From JAGOVB01 sp964577365 (GTDB lineage Bacteria; Patescibacteriota; Minisyncoccia; Phycocordibacterales; PALSA-1337), in contig CAZNYP010000003.1 in the NCBI GenBank assembly GCA_964577365.1, forward strand, positions 9,563 through 73,562: a stretch of 64,000 bases of DNA. Reading direction: 5' to 3'. The translations under genes and the position numbers were made by a program. Every line of letters begins with the position of its first letter. The stretch's first letter is position 1. The notes beneath the pieces are model-generated. The model made no database searches and had not been told where the DNA came from. It worked only from the letters and a program-made list of their open reading frames with translations. This document shows positions 33,801-42,484 of the stretch, piece by piece.

Positions 33801-34200
33801 TGGCCACCTCCTCCTGAAGATGCTGGTATGCGATCTGAATCGCAAGAGCTCCGCGAGCCGCACGGTGAGGGTAGTTCCTGATCCAGGATCCACTCTTCCC
33901 TGCAGCAGTCAGATTTCGAGCCAAAATGCAGAGTGCGTCGTCAGTTGCGGTGTGGATGTGATGACGGACAGAATCCACCTCACGACACCTATCACTGACG
34001 GCTTCACCCGGCTTTGGGCAAACCTCCATGAATTCAACAACCGTCTCTGCGTATCGTACGCAAAGCCCGACCGTAGACCTCAGGAGTTCTGTCAAATCGT
34101 CATCGTCACACATCTCGCGCAGTGCGGGCAGAGTGACTTTTGCTCTTGCGACCGACGTACCAGCACCCCCTATGTGGTGTAAAAGAACGGTTCGGTTCAC
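33793..34200 (-). CDS. Hypothetical accessory protein
   Basis: A 135-residue helical protein starting at GTG, with Arg, Cys, His and Glu in repeated helices (LTELLRSTVGLCVRYAETVVE, EVDSVRHHIHTATDDALCILARNL) and no membrane segment. Not recognised. TATAAT (34208-34213 minus) lies 7 nt before the GTG, so the mRNA should be leaderless and carry this gene plus the next. GC-rich codon use sets it apart from thrS and gyrB. Confidence 0.6.
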   Translation of the reverse strand: MNRTVLLHHIGGAGTSVARAKVTLPALREMCDDDDLTELLRSTVGLCVRYAETVVEFMEVCPKPGEAVSDRCREVDSVRHHIHTATDDALCILARNLTAAGKSGSWIRNYPHRAARGALAIQIAYQHLQEEVANG

Positions 34201-34264
34201 AGGCTATATTATAGCACAAAATAGCCATTTAGGTCAATACCTTATAATATGGCTTGTTTTGGAC

Positions 34265-35833
34265 CTATTTCTTGGTAACAATAAGGTATATAACCGTTCC
34301 AAACAGCACGATGATGACGAGTATAGCGACGATAAACCACGGTACGCCGATGAGTGCCTTTGAGGCAGCATCAGTGACTGAATCCCCCGCTGTAGGAGTC
34401 TCTACTGCAGGCAGTGTAGGCTTTTTTATGACAGGAGTTTTGATCACCGGTTTTTTTACTGTTGATCCAGTGATGAGCACATTTGTACTACATGATTTTG
34501 TAGCACTCTTTCCTGCCGAATATACGGTGACCATCGCATTTTTATTTCCATTTGTTTTGTAGGCGGTGGCAACACTTTTTTGTGCACCAGAGAATCCATC
34601 AGACCCTGACCAGATATATGTGTATGCTCCGTTTCCACCAGTCGGATATGCAGTCCAGGTAACTGCGGTGTTTGGAGTACCTACAGTCGGACTTGCTGAA
34701 CATGAGACATTGAGCGCTGAAGTATTTCCATTGTATTGATAGCTATCACCTACCGTGACACTCTGGGCACATGAACGACTGACGGTACGGCCACGAGAAG
34801 TGACACGGACAGAGGCACTCTTTCGTCCAGCATAGTCATACGCCACGGTGATATAACGACCTCGAGCGTTTAGTCCTTCGGTACCAGACCAGCTGTATGT
34901 GTATGAGCCATTTCCACCAGAGGCATTGGCCTGCCAGGTCATGCGCTCTCCTACATCTGCGGCGTATCGATCGGGATAGCATGAGACAGAAAGTTGTCCG
35001 TAGTAATCGTCATCGTCGTCATCATAGTCATAATTATCCTCCTCATATACATACACAGTTCCACATGAACGAGTGACTGTCTGAGTACCTGAGGTCACGC
35101 GAACTGTCGCGGTTTTATTTCCATCATTGTCATATCTGATCGTGACATCATTACCGCTTCCATCAAGTCCCTCAGACCCGCTCCAGTCGTAGCTATATGA
35201 GCCAGTTCCTCCATAGACATCAGCATTCCATATCACACGATCGTCCTCCTCGACTGATGAATCGTCAGGGTAGCAGACAACGTACAACGAATCGTATATC
35301 GGTGGTCGAGGATTTGGTGGACGTGGTGGTTCGTATGGATCTGGATCGTCATTTATCACACCTCCAGTGATACGTGAACCATTGTGATCGAACTGTACCA
35401 TTTTCTTTTGAGTACCGTCTGAGCTACACATATAGGCATTGTATCCATTCCACACGGATACATCTCGCCATCCTTTTACAAAGGCATACCATACATATCC
35501 CACATCGTAGGATCCGCCAAATCGGGCCCCATTTGCATCATAAGTCGGTCGAGTCCCAATGCCACTCATACCACAGACGAGGTTGTCAGCAGAAGCGATA
35601 TTTGTGCGCCATGGACATGCTTCACCACTGAGGCATAGTCGGATGACATTTTTTCGACAGTAAAGTTCGAGACTGTCATCATACTGGTTATTTCCATTGT
35701 CATCGAGATATCCTTCGGCTATAGAAAATACCAGTCCTTCTCCACTACATTCGTTTGTAGCTGCGTATGTTTCGGTATGTGCAACAAGGAGGAATGTGAG
35801 AATGAAAAATATAGAGAGAAGGATTTTCTTCAT
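34265..35833 (-). CDS. Surface protein with three disulfide-type PKD-like repeats
   Basis: A 522-residue exported protein. It has a signal peptide (1-24), a Cys-rich N-terminal domain (27-160), a Pro-rich linker (163-180), three PKD/Ig-like repeats (about 182-260, 281-361, 374-455), an acidic Tyr/Asp stretch (265-278), a Pro/Lys/Thr spacer and a C-terminal membrane helix (498-519) with a KK tail. Each repeat has two cysteines exactly 70 residues apart (187/257, 285/355, 378/448) and a GGxGSYxYxWSG core. It is probably cell-surface anchored. ATG 35833 is chosen: TATAAT ends 6 nt upstream. Confidence 0.8.
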   Translation of the reverse strand: MKKILLSIFFILTFLLVAHTETYAATNECSGEGLVFSIAEGYLDDNGNNQYDDSLELYCRKNVIRLCLSGEACPWRTNIASADNLVCGMSGIGTRPTYDANGARFGGSYDVGYVWYAFVKGWRDVSVWNGYNAYMCSSDGTQKKMVQFDHNGSRITGGVINDDPDPYEPPRPPNPRPPIYDSLYVVCYPDDSSVEEDDRVIWNADVYGGTGSYSYDWSGSEGLDGSGNDVTIRYDNDGNKTATVRVTSGTQTVTRSCGTVYVYEEDNYDYDDDDDDYYGQLSVSCYPDRYAADVGERMTWQANASGGNGSYTYSWSGTEGLNARGRYITVAYDYAGRKSASVRVTSRGRTVSRSCAQSVTVGDSYQYNGNTSALNVSCSASPTVGTPNTAVTWTAYPTGGNGAYTYIWSGSDGFSGAQKSVATAYKTNGNKNAMVTVYSAGKSATKSCSTNVLITGSTVKKPVIKTPVIKKPTLPAVETPTAGDSVTDAASKALIGVPWFIVAILVIIVLFGTVIYLIVTKK

Positions 35834-35845
35834 GTATATATTATA
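35834..35845 (-). promoter_or_regulatory. -10 box containing the gyrB stop codon
   Basis: Minus-strand TATAAT (35845-35840) overlaps the gyrB stop TAA (35843-35841), then 6 nt to the surface-protein ATG at 35833. Confidence 0.55.
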
Positions 35846-37871
35846 TATCAATTGTGGCTTTATTTGCATTCGACTGAATAAAGAGTTTTCGTGCTGGCAC
35901 ATCGGTACCCATGAGCATGTCGAACACCTTGTCCGCATCCTGTCCATCGTCGATGGTGACTTGCTTCAAAATACGCACTGCGGGATCCATAGTGGTTTCC
36001 CAGAGCTCTTCTGCGTTCATCTCTCCGAGACCCTTGTATCGTTGTATGTGTACCTTTGCCGGCTTCTTTGGATCTTCTTCGACAGGTATCTCCTCGCCTT
36101 CAGCGATCTCCTGGATCTCTGGGACATCATTGCCAAGTGCTTTTATTTTTTCTTCATCACTATAGAAATACATGATTTCCTTTCCTCGCTTTACTTTGTA
36201 TAGCGGTGGTTGAGCGATATAGACATAGCCGCCATCGAGCAGTGGTCGGAAGTATCGGTAGAACAATGTGAGAAGAAGTGTACGGATGTGTGCACCGTCG
36301 ACGTCGGCATCTGTTGCGATGATGATTTTGTGGTAGCGGAGATTTTCTAGATTAAAAGTATCTCCGATCGCGGTACCGAGCGCGAGGACGAGGTTTTTGA
36401 TCTGCTCTGAGGCGAGCATGCGGTCGAGGCGGGCACGTTCAATGTTGAGGATTTTTCCTCGGAGTGGAAGGATGGCCTGAGTACGTCGATCGCGACCAGT
36501 TTTGGCAGTACCTCCCGCAGAGTCTCCCTCTACGATAAATAGTTCTGACTCTGACGCGTCTTTTGTCTGACAGTCAGCGAGCTTTCCTGGGAGGGTCATT
36601 CCTTCGAGGGCTCCTTTTCGGAGGATCGAATCTTTTGCTGCCTTTGCAGCTTTTCGAGCCTTCATCGCGAGGACTACCTTTTGAATGATTGCTTTAGCAT
36701 CATCTGGATTTTCTTCGAGAAATGCTCCGAATGATTCGGCAAACACCGTAGCTACAGCACCCTGTGCCTCGACAGTTCCCAATTTTGCTTTTGTCTGTCC
36801 TTCGAACTGGATCTCGCGGATCTTTACAGAAACAACCGCAGTGAGTCCTTCGAGTACGTCATCTCCGGTAAAGCTGTCTTCGCCATCTTTTACGAGATTG
36901 TTTTTCTTTGCATAGGTATTGAGGGTACGAGTGAGGGCAGTTTTGAATCCGGTCACATGTGTTCCTCCTTCGGCGTTGTAGATATTGTTTGCAAAAGCAA
37001 GCATGCGTGATGATACATCGTCGGCATACTGGAGTGCGATCTCTACTGACTCTACTCCTTCGGCTGGTTTTTCAATATAGAAAATATTTTTGTGGAGTGG
37101 AGTGAGGATATGATTGGTAAATCGAACGAGTGAAGCGAGGCCTCCTTCGAAATAAAACGTGTGTGACGGTGCCTGGATACCTAGGTCTCGAACATAATAG
37201 TCTTTTACTTCGTCGATCTCTACTTTGCTCTCACGCGCATCAATAACCCCGATGCGAAGTCCTCGGACGAGATATGCCTGCTGGCGCATGTGGTTTACAA
37301 TACGATGAAAATCAAAAGTTTGTTTTCCGAAAATGATTTCATCTGGTTCAAAGGTAACGATAGTACCGTTTAGCTTTGATGAGCCGATCTTTTTGACTGC
37401 TGCTTTTTTCTTTCCCTGAGAGTACTCCTGCATGTAGACACCACCATCACGATGCACGACTACCTGGGTGTATATAGAAAGTGCGTTTACCACAGACGCT
37501 CCCACTCCGTGGAGACCTCCAGATACTTTGTAACCTTCACCACCGAATTTTCCTCCGGCATGGAGCACGGTCATGATAGTCTCAAGTGCTGAGACTTTTG
37601 TCTGCTTTTGGATGTCGACTGGGATACCTCGTCCGTTGTCAGCGACACGTACGCGATTGCCAGGGAGAAATGTGATCTCGATATCGTTACAGTGACCTCC
37701 CATCGCTTCGTCGCGAGAGTTGTCAAAGATCTCAGTAATCAAATGGTGAAAACCATCGGGACCAGTGGTACCGATGTACATACCCGGACGCTTTCGTACC
37801 GGTTCTAGCCCCTCGAGGACCTGGATCGAATCTGCACCGTAACTCTCCTTCTTTTTAGGGTTTTCAGCCAT
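35841..37871 (-). CDS. gyrB: DNA gyrase subunit B
   Basis: A 676-residue type II topoisomerase ATPase subunit. The GHKL motifs (EIFDNSRDEAMGG, VADNGRGIPV, GGLHGVGASVVNALS), the Toprim motif EGDSAGGTAKTGRDRRTQAILPLRGK and IIIATDADVDGAHIRTLLL are all present, and the C-terminus VFDMLMGTDVPARKLFI is gyrase-like rather than ParE-like. There is a small acidic insert in the Toprim region (EEIPVEEDPKK). It supercoils DNA together with GyrA, which is not in this window. Confidence 0.95.
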   Translation of the reverse strand: MAENPKKKESYGADSIQVLEGLEPVRKRPGMYIGTTGPDGFHHLITEIFDNSRDEAMGGHCNDIEITFLPGNRVRVADNGRGIPVDIQKQTKVSALETIMTVLHAGGKFGGEGYKVSGGLHGVGASVVNALSIYTQVVVHRDGGVYMQEYSQGKKKAAVKKIGSSKLNGTIVTFEPDEIIFGKQTFDFHRIVNHMRQQAYLVRGLRIGVIDARESKVEIDEVKDYYVRDLGIQAPSHTFYFEGGLASLVRFTNHILTPLHKNIFYIEKPAEGVESVEIALQYADDVSSRMLAFANNIYNAEGGTHVTGFKTALTRTLNTYAKKNNLVKDGEDSFTGDDVLEGLTAVVSVKIREIQFEGQTKAKLGTVEAQGAVATVFAESFGAFLEENPDDAKAIIQKVVLAMKARKAAKAAKDSILRKGALEGMTLPGKLADCQTKDASESELFIVEGDSAGGTAKTGRDRRTQAILPLRGKILNIERARLDRMLASEQIKNLVLALGTAIGDTFNLENLRYHKIIIATDADVDGAHIRTLLLTLFYRYFRPLLDGGYVYIAQPPLYKVKRGKEIMYFYSDEEKIKALGNDVPEIQEIAEGEEIPVEEDPKKPAKVHIQRYKGLGEMNAEELWETTMDPAVRILKQVTIDDGQDADKVFDMLMGTDVPARKLFIQSNANKATIDI

Positions 37872-37946
37872 ATTTTTGGGTGTTTTTATGGGGTTATTAT
37901 AGCAAATTTACCTTGTTTATGCTACTTATTTTTATACAAAAGTTAA

Positions 37947-37973
37947 ACCCCGCAGACCTAAGTCATACGGGGT
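37947..37973 (-). terminator. Hairpin downstream of an accessory gene
   Basis: A 6-bp stem accccg/cggggt (37947-37952 with 37968-37973) with a 15-nt loop. The minus strand continues TTAACTTTTG. Weaker than the other hairpins. Confidence 0.45.
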
Positions 37974-38017
37974 GGATGTTTGTGAAAGTTACTCCTCTTT
38001 TTTAGTGGAACGTACCA

Positions 38018-38779
38018 CTATTTAGCTGCGGGCCCAGGGTTGTTCGCGAAGTAAATCGAGTCGCGTACAAAACTGAAGATATCTTCCCCTTCAACCAAAG
38101 CAACACTCCACACCCTCCTCTGATGAATCGGCCGACCTTGATGGACGAGAAGGAAACCAACACGATCTGCCCTCCTGGGTGAACCGTTTTGATGCGGTGT
38201 CTCTGTAAGGAGCACTGGAAAAATTACCTCCCTGTGCTCAGTCAGTCCCAACTTGTCATCACCTTCGTGGATGTCGTCCCGGAGGAATCCCAGGACCTTG
38301 TGGATGGTCCAAAGGGCATGACGCTTGTAGAGAATAGCCCAGATCTCATTATCTGCCCCTTCATGTTGGAGCACCTCACGGAATACAGGCCACAGACCCA
38401 CATCCGAGGTACTACGAATGATGTCACATCGATAGGGCCAACACCGGTCGTTGCATGTCGTGTAGCGATCGACCAAGCGACCAAGCGCATCGAGTGAGAA
38501 GCCAGATAAAGTGAGGTGATCACCTACATCTTCGCTTCGATGACCTTCGCACAAAGACACGTCCAGTCGTTCGAGTTCAGTGTACCGTGAAGTTTTGACG
38601 GCTTTCACGGGCAGCCTTTCTCCGACCAATCCCTTGAGTCGAGAACGGGTCAGAGCAGGCTTGCCGATCAATTCTTCGACGACATCGAAGGTGAGACCGA
38701 TTTTGCCGAGTTGTTGTGCGATGACGGCCATGAGCTGAAGAGCCTGGCCGGACGTAATGGTTTTTGCCTCATTGTTCAT
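38018..38779 (-). CDS. Hypothetical CPR-type accessory protein
   Basis: A 253-residue protein. Its N-terminus (NNEAKTITSGQALQLMAVIAQQLGKIGLTFDVVEELIGKP) resembles a helical segment I have seen in many uncharacterised CPR proteins: an Ala/Gln-rich helix, then L-TFDV and a short Pro-ending helix. The remainder, with many Arg, Asp, Trp and Cys residues, is not recognised. GAAAGGG lies 8 nt before ATG 38779, a usable ribosome site, and a leader of about 125 nt precedes it. GC-rich codon use differs from pheT and gyrB. Confidence 0.6.
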   Translation of the reverse strand: MNNEAKTITSGQALQLMAVIAQQLGKIGLTFDVVEELIGKPALTRSRLKGLVGERLPVKAVKTSRYTELERLDVSLCEGHRSEDVGDHLTLSGFSLDALGRLVDRYTTCNDRCWPYRCDIIRSTSDVGLWPVFREVLQHEGADNEIWAILYKRHALWTIHKVLGFLRDDIHEGDDKLGLTEHREVIFPVLLTETPHQNGSPRRADRVGFLLVHQGRPIHQRRVWSVALVEGEDIFSFVRDSIYFANNPGPAAK

Positions 38780-38940
38780 GAGTTTATACCCTTTCAATGT
38801 TGTTTTGCTATAGACTTAGCCCACACGGGTTTTCGTCACAGCGAGAAGGAGCCCTGTTGAGCTACTTTTTGCTATGACGAATACGCAATATCAAAGACCT
38901 TTTATACATACTTATTATCATAAAATCTGAGAGAAGTCAA
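38780..38940 (-). promoter_or_regulatory. Promoter and ~125-nt leader of the accessory gene
   Basis: Minus-strand TTGACT (38940-38935), 17 bp, TAATAA (38917-38912). The leader contains a repeated ATAGCAAAA and short stems around CCC-GTGT-GGG. This long leader contrasts with the leaderless core genes. Confidence 0.45.
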
Positions 38941-38942
38941 TA

Positions 38943-40703
38943 CTAACGTATTTCCCACCCTTTTGCCTTCAAAGCGTCGTACACAGCCTGTAACGGGGTG
39001 TTTATTTCCTCCTCAGTAAGTGTCTTGTCACTCGCCTGAAATACCATACGAAATGCCATCGAGGTCTTGCCTTCTTTTTTAAATAGATCAAAAAGTCGTA
39101 GTCGCACGCAGTACTTCCCTGCATTGGTTTCGATTATCTTTCGAACTTCTTGTTCGGTAATCGTATCAGGTACGAATAGCGCCACATCGCGTACTGCAAA
39201 TGGATATGGAGAAATAGGGACGTATTTTACGTTTGAAGATTTTGAAAAATTGTAAAGCCCGGTGACCTCGGTCGGGATAGTGAGTCGTACTTCACCCCAT
39301 GCAGTATTATCTTTTGTTTCTATTTCTGGCACCGTAAAGCCGAGTTCTGCAAATACTTTCTTTAATTCATCTACTGGTTTATTTGCCTTTTTAGTAGAAC
39401 CGACAGCGAGACCGAGATGAAAATGTTCCCCATCAGCATCGAACACCTTTCCGATTTCAAACTGCTTGATCACTTCCATTTCGAGAAGATCAGCATTGCG
39501 AGTGTTTTGGAGGATACTGGTTTCTAAATGGTGGAGTAGTGTCTCTCGTAAAAAGGCACGGTCTTTTGCGACAGGATATGCGGTCTCGTAGTGACCCTTT
39601 TTGCCAAGGGTGTAGAGGATGGTTTCCGAATACCCTTTTTCGACGAGTGAATCCTTTAATGTCTCAATATAGTAAAACTGTGGGTGCACAGGTAGTGCCG
39701 GTGTTTTTGCAGGAAGTTTCGCGGGGATATTTTCGTATCCATAGAGTCGTCCGACTTCCTCCACAAAATCCTCAGGAATTTTGAGATCGAGGCGATACAG
39801 AGGCGGAGTGAGTTTCCAATTGTCATTTTTAATTTTCAAAAGTGAAAGAAACTCCTCGATTTTCTGTTCTGGGATATCTACGCCGAGTCGTGCAGAGATG
39901 ATTTTAGGATCGATGGTGACACTCCACTGTGTGGCTGGATGTGGATATACGTCGACAATATCCCCATATTCACCGTCTATAAGGCTCGAGAGCATGTGCA
40001 TAGCCTCGATTGCGATACTTGGTGATATATCGTTTTCAAACCGTTTGCTCGAGTCGTTTTTGATCCCCACCTGGTTTGATGCGCGGCGAACGTGCGCTGC
40101 ATCGAAATGCGCTGATTCGAGAATGATGTTTCGAGTAGTATCAGTCACCTTTGCACGATCTCCTCCTTTTATTCCAGCGATCGCAAGTGGTCCCTGATCA
40201 TCTGCAATGACCATGATGGTGGGATTGAGCGTGATATCTTTTCCATCGAGCGTAAGGATATGCTCATCTTCTTTTGCGGGGCGCACGGTGATGCCGCCCA
40301 CTATTTTATCTGCATCAAACGCATGTGTCGGCTGACCAGTGACGAACATGACATTGTTGGTGATCTCGACAACGTTTTTTGTTGTTATATTTTTTATGAG
40401 ACGTCCGACATAACGATTGCACTTGTCTGACTTTATAGTAACTGAAACTTTTTCTCCATTTCCCTTTTTCTCTTCATATACTTTTTGAGTCCACGGTAGC
40501 CCAGTCATCGCAGATACTTCGTAGGCGATCCCATTCCATGAGAGTGCATAGTGCGCGCGATCTGGGAGGACTTTGAGGTCGATTTCATCACCCTCTATCC
40601 CTTCTACTTCAAATGCGCGGAATGTAAAAAGCTCCGCTAGTTTTTCTATCGGTGGGAGTTGATCATTGAATTGTGACTGAAGCCAAGAGTAAGGGATTTT
40701 CAT
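38943..40703 (-). CDS. pheT: Phenylalanyl-tRNA synthetase beta subunit, compact form
   Basis: A 586-residue beta subunit (about 795 in E. coli). It starts MKIPYSWLQ and passes straight from FTFRAFEVEGI to the B3/B4 core (DRAHYALSWNGIAYEVSAM), so the N-terminal tRNA-binding B2 (EMAP-like) domain is missing. The B5 region (RLGVDIPEQKIEEFL), catalytic-like fold and C-terminal anticodon-binding (FDX-ACB) domain (KYVPISPYPFAVRDVALFV) are kept. pheS precedes it by 1 bp. Confidence 0.94.
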   Translation of the reverse strand: MKIPYSWLQSQFNDQLPPIEKLAELFTFRAFEVEGIEGDEIDLKVLPDRAHYALSWNGIAYEVSAMTGLPWTQKVYEEKKGNGEKVSVTIKSDKCNRYVGRLIKNITTKNVVEITNNVMFVTGQPTHAFDADKIVGGITVRPAKEDEHILTLDGKDITLNPTIMVIADDQGPLAIAGIKGGDRAKVTDTTRNIILESAHFDAAHVRRASNQVGIKNDSSKRFENDISPSIAIEAMHMLSSLIDGEYGDIVDVYPHPATQWSVTIDPKIISARLGVDIPEQKIEEFLSLLKIKNDNWKLTPPLYRLDLKIPEDFVEEVGRLYGYENIPAKLPAKTPALPVHPQFYYIETLKDSLVEKGYSETILYTLGKKGHYETAYPVAKDRAFLRETLLHHLETSILQNTRNADLLEMEVIKQFEIGKVFDADGEHFHLGLAVGSTKKANKPVDELKKVFAELGFTVPEIETKDNTAWGEVRLTIPTEVTGLYNFSKSSNVKYVPISPYPFAVRDVALFVPDTITEQEVRKIIETNAGKYCVRLRLFDLFKKEGKTSMAFRMVFQASDKTLTEEEINTPLQAVYDALKAKGWEIR

Positions 40704-40704
40704 T

Positions 40705-41394
40705 TTAGAATTGGTTTACAAAACGGAGATCTCCGGTGTAGAGATGACGAATATCATCGACGCCGTATTTGAGCATGAGCAATCGATCGAGACCGAAGGC
40801 AAAAGCAAATCCATTCCACTCTTTTGGATCGAGATTTACTGCACGCAATACATTTGGATGGACCATACCAGCCCCTCCTACTTCGAGCCACTTGTCTTTC
40901 CACTTCATGTCTACCTCCACTGCTGGTTCGACGAATGGGAAATAACTCGGTCGAAAACGGATAGTGACGTCATCACCAAAAATCTTTTTCAATACATTTT
41001 CTAAAGTCCCTTTCAATTCTGAGAGAGTTGCGGTTTTGTCTACCAGCAATCCTTCGATCTGATAAAACTGGACTTCGTGAGTAGTGTCAGTTGCCTCGTT
41101 TCGGTATACTTTTCCTGGAGCGATGATACGGAATGGCGGTTTGTTCTGTTCCATAAAGCGGATCTGGATCGCAGATGTCTGTGTGGTGAGGAGATTTCGA
41201 TCAGCGCCTTTTATCCAAAATGTATCCTGCATATCACGAGATGGGTGATCCTTTGGGATATTTAATGCATCAAAGTTGTAGTGTTCCTTTTCGAGCTCGG
41301 GACCACTCGCCACCGCAAAACCCAAATCATCAAAAATCTGTACGATCTCTCGAATGAGCTGTGTAGCGGGATGTAGGTGACCCTTTTTATTCAT
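40705..41394 (-). CDS. pheS: Phenylalanyl-tRNA synthetase alpha subunit, catalytic core
   Basis: A 229-residue catalytic core, where typical bacterial PheS has about 330. The N-terminal coiled-coil arm is missing. The class II motifs are clear: GFAVASGPELEKEHYNFDALN, the motif 2 region FRIIAPGKVYRNEATDTTHEVQFYQIEGL, and motif 3 GFAFAFGLDRLLMLKYGV. Minus-strand TATAAT (41407-41402) lies 7 nt before the ATG, just downstream of the tRNA-Thr CCA end. Confidence 0.94.
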   Translation of the reverse strand: MNKKGHLHPATQLIREIVQIFDDLGFAVASGPELEKEHYNFDALNIPKDHPSRDMQDTFWIKGADRNLLTTQTSAIQIRFMEQNKPPFRIIAPGKVYRNEATDTTHEVQFYQIEGLLVDKTATLSELKGTLENVLKKIFGDDVTIRFRPSYFPFVEPAVEVDMKWKDKWLEVGGAGMVHPNVLRAVNLDPKEWNGFAFAFGLDRLLMLKYGVDDIRHLYTGDLRFVNQF

Positions 41395-41422
41395 AGAGAT
41401 AATTATACACAGGTCTTTACTT

Positions 41423-41498
41423 TGGAGCCACCTGTCAGGCTTGAACTGACGACCTGCCGTTTACAAAACGGCTGCTCTACCAACTGAGCTAAGGTGGC
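41423..41498 (-). tRNA. tRNA-Thr (anticodon TGT), CCA encoded
   Basis: A 76-nt cloverleaf. The acceptor stem GCCACCT pairs with AGGTGGC, followed by discriminator T and an encoded CCA. The D-arm is AGCTCAGTTGGTAGAGC, the anticodon arm is GCCGT-TTTGTAA-ACGGC with anticodon TGT (reads ACA/ACN), and the T-arm has the normal GTTCAAG loop. It lies between a membrane-protein gene and pheS. Confidence 0.97.
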
Positions 41499-41511
41499 AA
41501 TACTCTAAGAT

Positions 41512-41883
41512 TTAGAGTGAATCTACTCTATCATGATCTTTGATTCTTTTCAAAAATAGGCTCGCACCAGGACCATTTTTATCTACATGCTTGCCCGAGA
41601 CGATGTCGACGATCTTCTTTGAATATGAACGATTTTGGATATAGATAAAAGCCTTGCGGAGCAGGTATATCGCATACGCGATGAGCCAGCCGACAACACG
41701 TGCAACATTGTCACGATTTACTTTTTGCACGACACCTGCACCCGTGCGAACATGCTCATTTGTATAGTTCGTGACATGTGAGATAAATGTCTTTCGTCCA
41801 GTCGCAAGCTCAAAGTGCTTGTGCCCGATGAGAGCGACGATACCGAGTCCAGCACATAGAAAGACGATTAGTGTAATACTCAT
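41512..41883 (-). CDS. Hypothetical membrane protein linked to tsf
   Basis: A 123-residue protein with an N-terminal membrane helix (about 2-20), a middle amphipathic or membrane segment (VVGWLIAYAIYLLRKAFIYI) and a basic C-terminus (KRIKDHDRVDSL). No characterised family recognised. It starts 1 bp inside the tsf stop, so it is coupled to tsf translation. The following tRNA-Thr is 13 bp away. Confidence 0.65.
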   Translation of the reverse strand: MSITLIVFLCAGLGIVALIGHKHFELATGRKTFISHVTNYTNEHVRTGAGVVQKVNRDNVARVVGWLIAYAIYLLRKAFIYIQNRSYSKKIVDIVSGKHVDKNGPGASLFLKRIKDHDRVDSL

Positions 41884-42470
41884 TATTTCTCGAGCACCTT
41901 GAACCGTGAGAAGCGTGCTACAGCGATCTTTTCACCAAACTTTTGCATTGCAGCATCGATGAGTCCTGCGATGGTCATCTCTGGATTTTTGATGAATGGC
42001 TGATTCATGAGGACCTGCTCACTGAAATAGGTATCGAGTTTTCCTGCGAGGATCTTTTCCTGCATTTCCTTTGGCTTGTCTTTTACCTCTGCGGCAAAAA
42101 CCTCGGCAGCGGTAGCGCGAGTCTTTTCGTCGATTTCTTCTTTTGTGATGAACTGAGGATTTGAAGCAGCGACATGCATAGCGATGTCTCGAGCAAGTGT
42201 CTTGAACTCATCGTTTCCAGAAACAAAGTCTGTTTCTGAGACGAGCTCGACCATAGCGGCCACACTGCCATTTGCATGGATGTATGCCTGTACTACACCC
42301 GCAGCAAATGTACGATCTGCCTTTTTAGCTGATAATTCCCCACTCTTTTTTCGAAGGATAACGAGCGCTTTTTCCATGTCACCCCCAGCTTCTTCGAGAG
42401 CTTTTTTACATTGAATAACTGCTACACCGGTGCGGTCTCGCAATTCTTTGATTTGTTCTGTTGTAATCAT
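41883..42470 (-). CDS. tsf: Elongation factor Ts
   Basis: A 195-residue guanine-nucleotide exchange factor for EF-Tu. It has the UBA-like N-terminus (IKELRDRTGVAVIQCKKALEEAGGDMEKALVILRKKS) and the core GVVQAYIHANGSVAAMVELVSETDFVSGNDEFKTLARDIAMHVAA with the TDFV motif. The single-subdomain length is common in small genomes. It follows rpsB, whose stop codon lies inside the tsf -10 box. Confidence 0.96.
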   Translation of the reverse strand: MITTEQIKELRDRTGVAVIQCKKALEEAGGDMEKALVILRKKSGELSAKKADRTFAAGVVQAYIHANGSVAAMVELVSETDFVSGNDEFKTLARDIAMHVAASNPQFITKEEIDEKTRATAAEVFAAEVKDKPKEMQEKILAGKLDTYFSEQVLMNQPFIKNPEMTIAGLIDAAMQKFGEKIAVARFSRFKVLEK

Positions 42471-42484
42471 ATTGGTATATTATA
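42471..42484 (-). promoter_or_regulatory. tsf -10 box containing the rpsB stop codon
   Basis: Minus-strand TATAAT (42484-42479) includes the rpsB stop TAA (42482-42480), then 8 nt to the tsf ATG at 42470. Confidence 0.5.

Noticed and set aside
33402..33893. Minus-strand 163-residue frame running through the N gap into thrS
   Set aside because: It only appears continuous because N codons were translated; downstream of the gap it is antisense to thrS, and its N-terminal part is a shadow of the neighbouring gene.
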